NCBI RefSeq assembly: GCF_900108175.1
Contig: NZ_FNVO01000018.1
Span: 1 to 64,000, forward strand
Source of the DNA: Thermomonospora echinospora
GTDB lineage: Bacteria > Actinomycetota > Actinomycetes > Streptosporangiales > Streptosporangiaceae
Direction: 5' to 3'
Length of the DNA stretch: 64,000 nucleotides
Below the pieces are notes generated by a model. That model did no database searches and was not told where the DNA came from. It saw nothing but the letters and a program-made list of their open reading frames with translations. Shown here in pieces: positions 62,422-64,000 of this stretch (the first letter of the stretch is position 1; the number at the start of each line of letters is the position of its first letter). A program made the position numbers and the translations under genes.

Positions 62422-63308
62422 GCACTGCGAGCCCGGGGCAGGCGACCGGAACCTCCGAGTCGCCCGCGCGGACCGACCAGCCGGCGGTCCGGGACTACGT
62501 TCCCTCCGCGGAGACGATCGCCGCCGTGCTGTCGCCCGGGGCGCGGCCGGCCCGGCCCAGCGCGCTGTCGGCGTCGGTCACGTTCGGCTGGCGGGCCATG
62601 CTGAAGATCAAGCACGTGCCCGAGCAGCTGTTCGACGTCACCGCGTTCCCGATCATGATGACGCTGATGTTCACCTACCTGTTCGGCGGCGCGCTGGCCG
62701 GGTCCACCAGGGAGTACCTGCAGTTCCTGCTGCCGGGGATCATGGTGATGAGCGTGGTGATGACCACCATGTACACCGGGGTCACGGTCAACAACGACAT
62801 CGAGAAGGGCGTGTTCGACCGGTTCCGCAGCCTGCCGATGTGGCGGCCCGCCCCCATGGTCGGCTACCTGCTGGGCGACATGTTCCGCTACACGATGGGC
62901 GCGACGGTGATCCTCGTGCTCGGCTTGGTGCTGGGCTTCCGTCCCGAGGGCGGCGTCGGCGGGGTGCTGGCCGGGATGGCGCTGCTGGTGGCCTTCTCGT
63001 TCGCCTTCTCGTGGGTGTGGACGATGTTCGGGCTGATGCTGCGCAGCGAGAAGTCGGTGATGGGGACCAGCATGCTGGTGCTGTTCCCGCTGACCTTCCT
63101 GTCCAACATCCTGGTCGACCCGGAGACCATGCCGGGCTGGCTGCAGGTGTTCGTGGACGTCAACCCGGTCGCCCACCTGGTGGCGGCGGTGCGCGGCCTG
63201 ATGGCCGGCGAGGTCGACACCGGCGAGCTGGTCTGGGTCACGGCGTCCGGCGGCGTGCTCATCGTGGTCTTCGGCACCCTGACCATGCGCCTGTACAACC
63301 GCAAGTGA
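62418..63308 (+). CDS. DrrB-type ABC-2 permease
   Basis: A 296-residue membrane protein, partner of the ATPase whose stop it overlaps (ATGA). The N-terminal ~60 residues are a soluble tail. Helices follow, with the family motif [20 protein letters not shown] and the late [15 protein letters not shown]. Six helices are predicted. Export of a hydrophobic compound is expected. Confidence 0.94.
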   Translation: MSTASPGQATGTSESPARTDQPAVRDYVPSAETIAAVLSPGARPARPSALSASVTFGWRAMLKIKHVPEQLFDVTAFPIMMTLMFTYLFGGALAGSTREYLQFLLPGIMVMSVVMTTMYTGVTVNNDIEKGVFDRFRSLPMWRPAPMVGYLLGDMFRYTMGATVILVLGLVLGFRPEGGVGGVLAGMALLVAFSFAFSWVWTMFGLMLRSEKSVMGTSMLVLFPLTFLSNILVDPETMPGWLQVFVDVNPVAHLVAAVRGLMAGEVDTGELVWVTASGGVLIVVFGTLTMRLYNRK

Positions 63309-63315
63309 CCGTTGC

Positions 63316-63355
63316 GGAGAACGCCCGGCCCTGTCACAGGCGCCGGGCGTTCTCC
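63316..63355 (+). terminator. Hairpin terminator of the DrrAB-like operon
   Basis: Perfect 14-bp stem (63,316-63,329 with 63,342-63,355), 12-nt loop, 7 nt after the permease stop. A short T-containing tract follows. Confidence 0.8.
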
Positions 63356-63468
63356 TGTTGCACGCGACACCGGCCTCCCCGCTCCCAGCACGAGCGCATG
63401 CCGACCGCACCAGGCGTCCTCCCGTTCCGGGGCGGGCAACGCCCATGACAGACCGCGCGGGCGGGGGT

Positions 63469-64000
63469 CTACAGGCGCCAGGAGATTTCGTGCGGCGGGC
63501 GGTAGACGCAGGTGGTGCCGGTGGAGACGGAGGCGCGGAGGTGGGCGGCCAGTTCGGGGTGGCGGTGGTCGAGGCGGCGCAGGGTGTCGCGGATGCGGGC
63601 GGTGACCGTCTTGCGGGCGCGTTCGGCCTCGTCGCCGAGGCGGCGGGTGCGTCCGGCCAGGCCGGCGGCGGCGCGCAGCTCGGCCAGCAGGGCCGCGCGT
63701 TCGCGGTCGCAGGCGGCGGCCCGGTCGTCGTCGCCCAGCGCGACGGCCCGGTCGATCTCCTCGTCCAGCTCGGCCAGACGGCGCTTGTAGCGAGTCTTGG
63801 CCTCCTCGTCCAGGACGGCGTCGCCGCCCAGGGCGCGGGCGGCGGCCGCCTCCCGGCCGCCCTCGGGGTTGGCCAGCCGGGACGCCGGGACGTCCGTACC
63901 GGGACGGGAGAGCAGCAGGTGCAGGTCGCGCAGGCCTTTGGCGTCGGGCATGTGAACGAGACGGCCCGCGTACGCCAGCGACCAGACCTCCCCGTCGAAG
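63469..64000 (-). CDS. C-terminal part of a large cytoplasmic protein (cut by window edge)
   Basis: The frame is open from the right edge to the stop at 63,469, about 177 residues. It begins …FDGEVWSLAYAGRLVHMPD and continues AKGLRDLHLLLSRPGTDVPA, then a helical, Glu/Arg-rich coiled segment (YKRRLAELDEEIDRA; DRERAALLAELRAA), ending HLRASVSTGTTCVYRPPHEI. The GEVWSLAYAGR…KGLRDL pattern is one I associate with the C-termini of large actinobacterial ATP-binding or regulatory proteins. The Met at 63,951 is internal. The rest lies outside. Confidence 0.7.
   Translation of the reverse strand, partial: FDGEVWSLAYAGRLVHMPDAKGLRDLHLLLSRPGTDVPASRLANPEGGREAAAARALGGDAVLDEEAKTRYKRRLAELDEEIDRAVALGDDDRAAACDRERAALLAELRAAAGLAGRTRRLGDEAERARKTVTARIRDTLRRLDHRHPELAAHLRASVSTGTTCVYRPPHEISWRL

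Overview
The window is high-GC, Shine-Dalgarno-driven DNA with many GTG starts and 4-bp ATGA/GTGA gene overlaps. This is typical of a filamentous actinobacterium. The gene order groEL / cold-shock protein / CysO-like sulfur carrier / threonine synthase / trehalose-6-phosphate synthase resembles what I remember of the Streptomyces core chromosome. The accessory content (mycosin-like protease, DUF3263, Acg-type nitroreductase) would also fit Streptosporangiales or Thermomonosporaceae. That placement is an inference, not something the sequence proves.

Layout. 1-9.4 kb is a mostly minus-strand housekeeping block: groEL (cut by the window edge, with a CIRCE operator), a class 3 lipase, a cold-shock protein, cysO-like, thrC under a SAM-I riboswitch, a CDF metal transporter, plus-strand otsA and a sulfotransferase. 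9.5-21.8 kb is signalling and cell surface: an ECF sigma factor divergent from a membrane Ser/Thr kinase with a collagen-like linker, a PadR regulator, a probable membrane pseudokinase, otsB with a DUF3263 gene, a SAM hydrolase, and a membrane-anchored mycosin-type protease. 21.9-26.6 kb starts with tRNA-Thr(UGU) and carries accessory genes: a Cmx-type drug efflux pump, a small conserved protein, an MDR oxidoreductase, and a membrane-protein/XRE-regulator pair.

26.7-38.4 kb holds the most interesting system. A secreted GH16-LamG glucanase is followed by a compact lasso-peptide gene cluster (29,331-34,427): a 43-codon precursor, cyclase, RiPP recognition element, leader peptidase, a MauE-like membrane protein and a two-gene ABC exporter. 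After the precursor and an intergenic hairpin, the six downstream genes all overlap by 4 bp. The predicted core begins with Gly, has Asp at position 8 (8-residue ring) and two Cys in the tail (13 and 18). This is the pattern of the rare class IV lasso peptides (LP2006 type), and the MauE-like protein is a plausible helper for the tail disulfide. A large HTH-nSTAND-WD40 protein follows.

38.4-53.6 kb is carbohydrate catabolism: a secreted TIM-barrel-like hydrolase with a divergent LuxR-type regulator, a rhamnoside locus (two GH78 enzymes, a lipoprotein binding protein, two permeases, a divergent AraC regulator; no ATPase gene), and a GH3 beta-glucosidase. 53.8-64 kb is mixed: a sulfotransferase, a thioesterase, an Acg-type nitroreductase preceded by a DosR/DevR-like box, an HtrA-like protease without PDZ, a NuoF-ferredoxin fusion with a small Cys-rich partner, an NADPH:FMN reductase, a DrrAB-type ABC exporter, and the C-terminal end of a large protein cut by the right edge. 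Several convergent junctions carry strong GC hairpins that look like bidirectional terminators.
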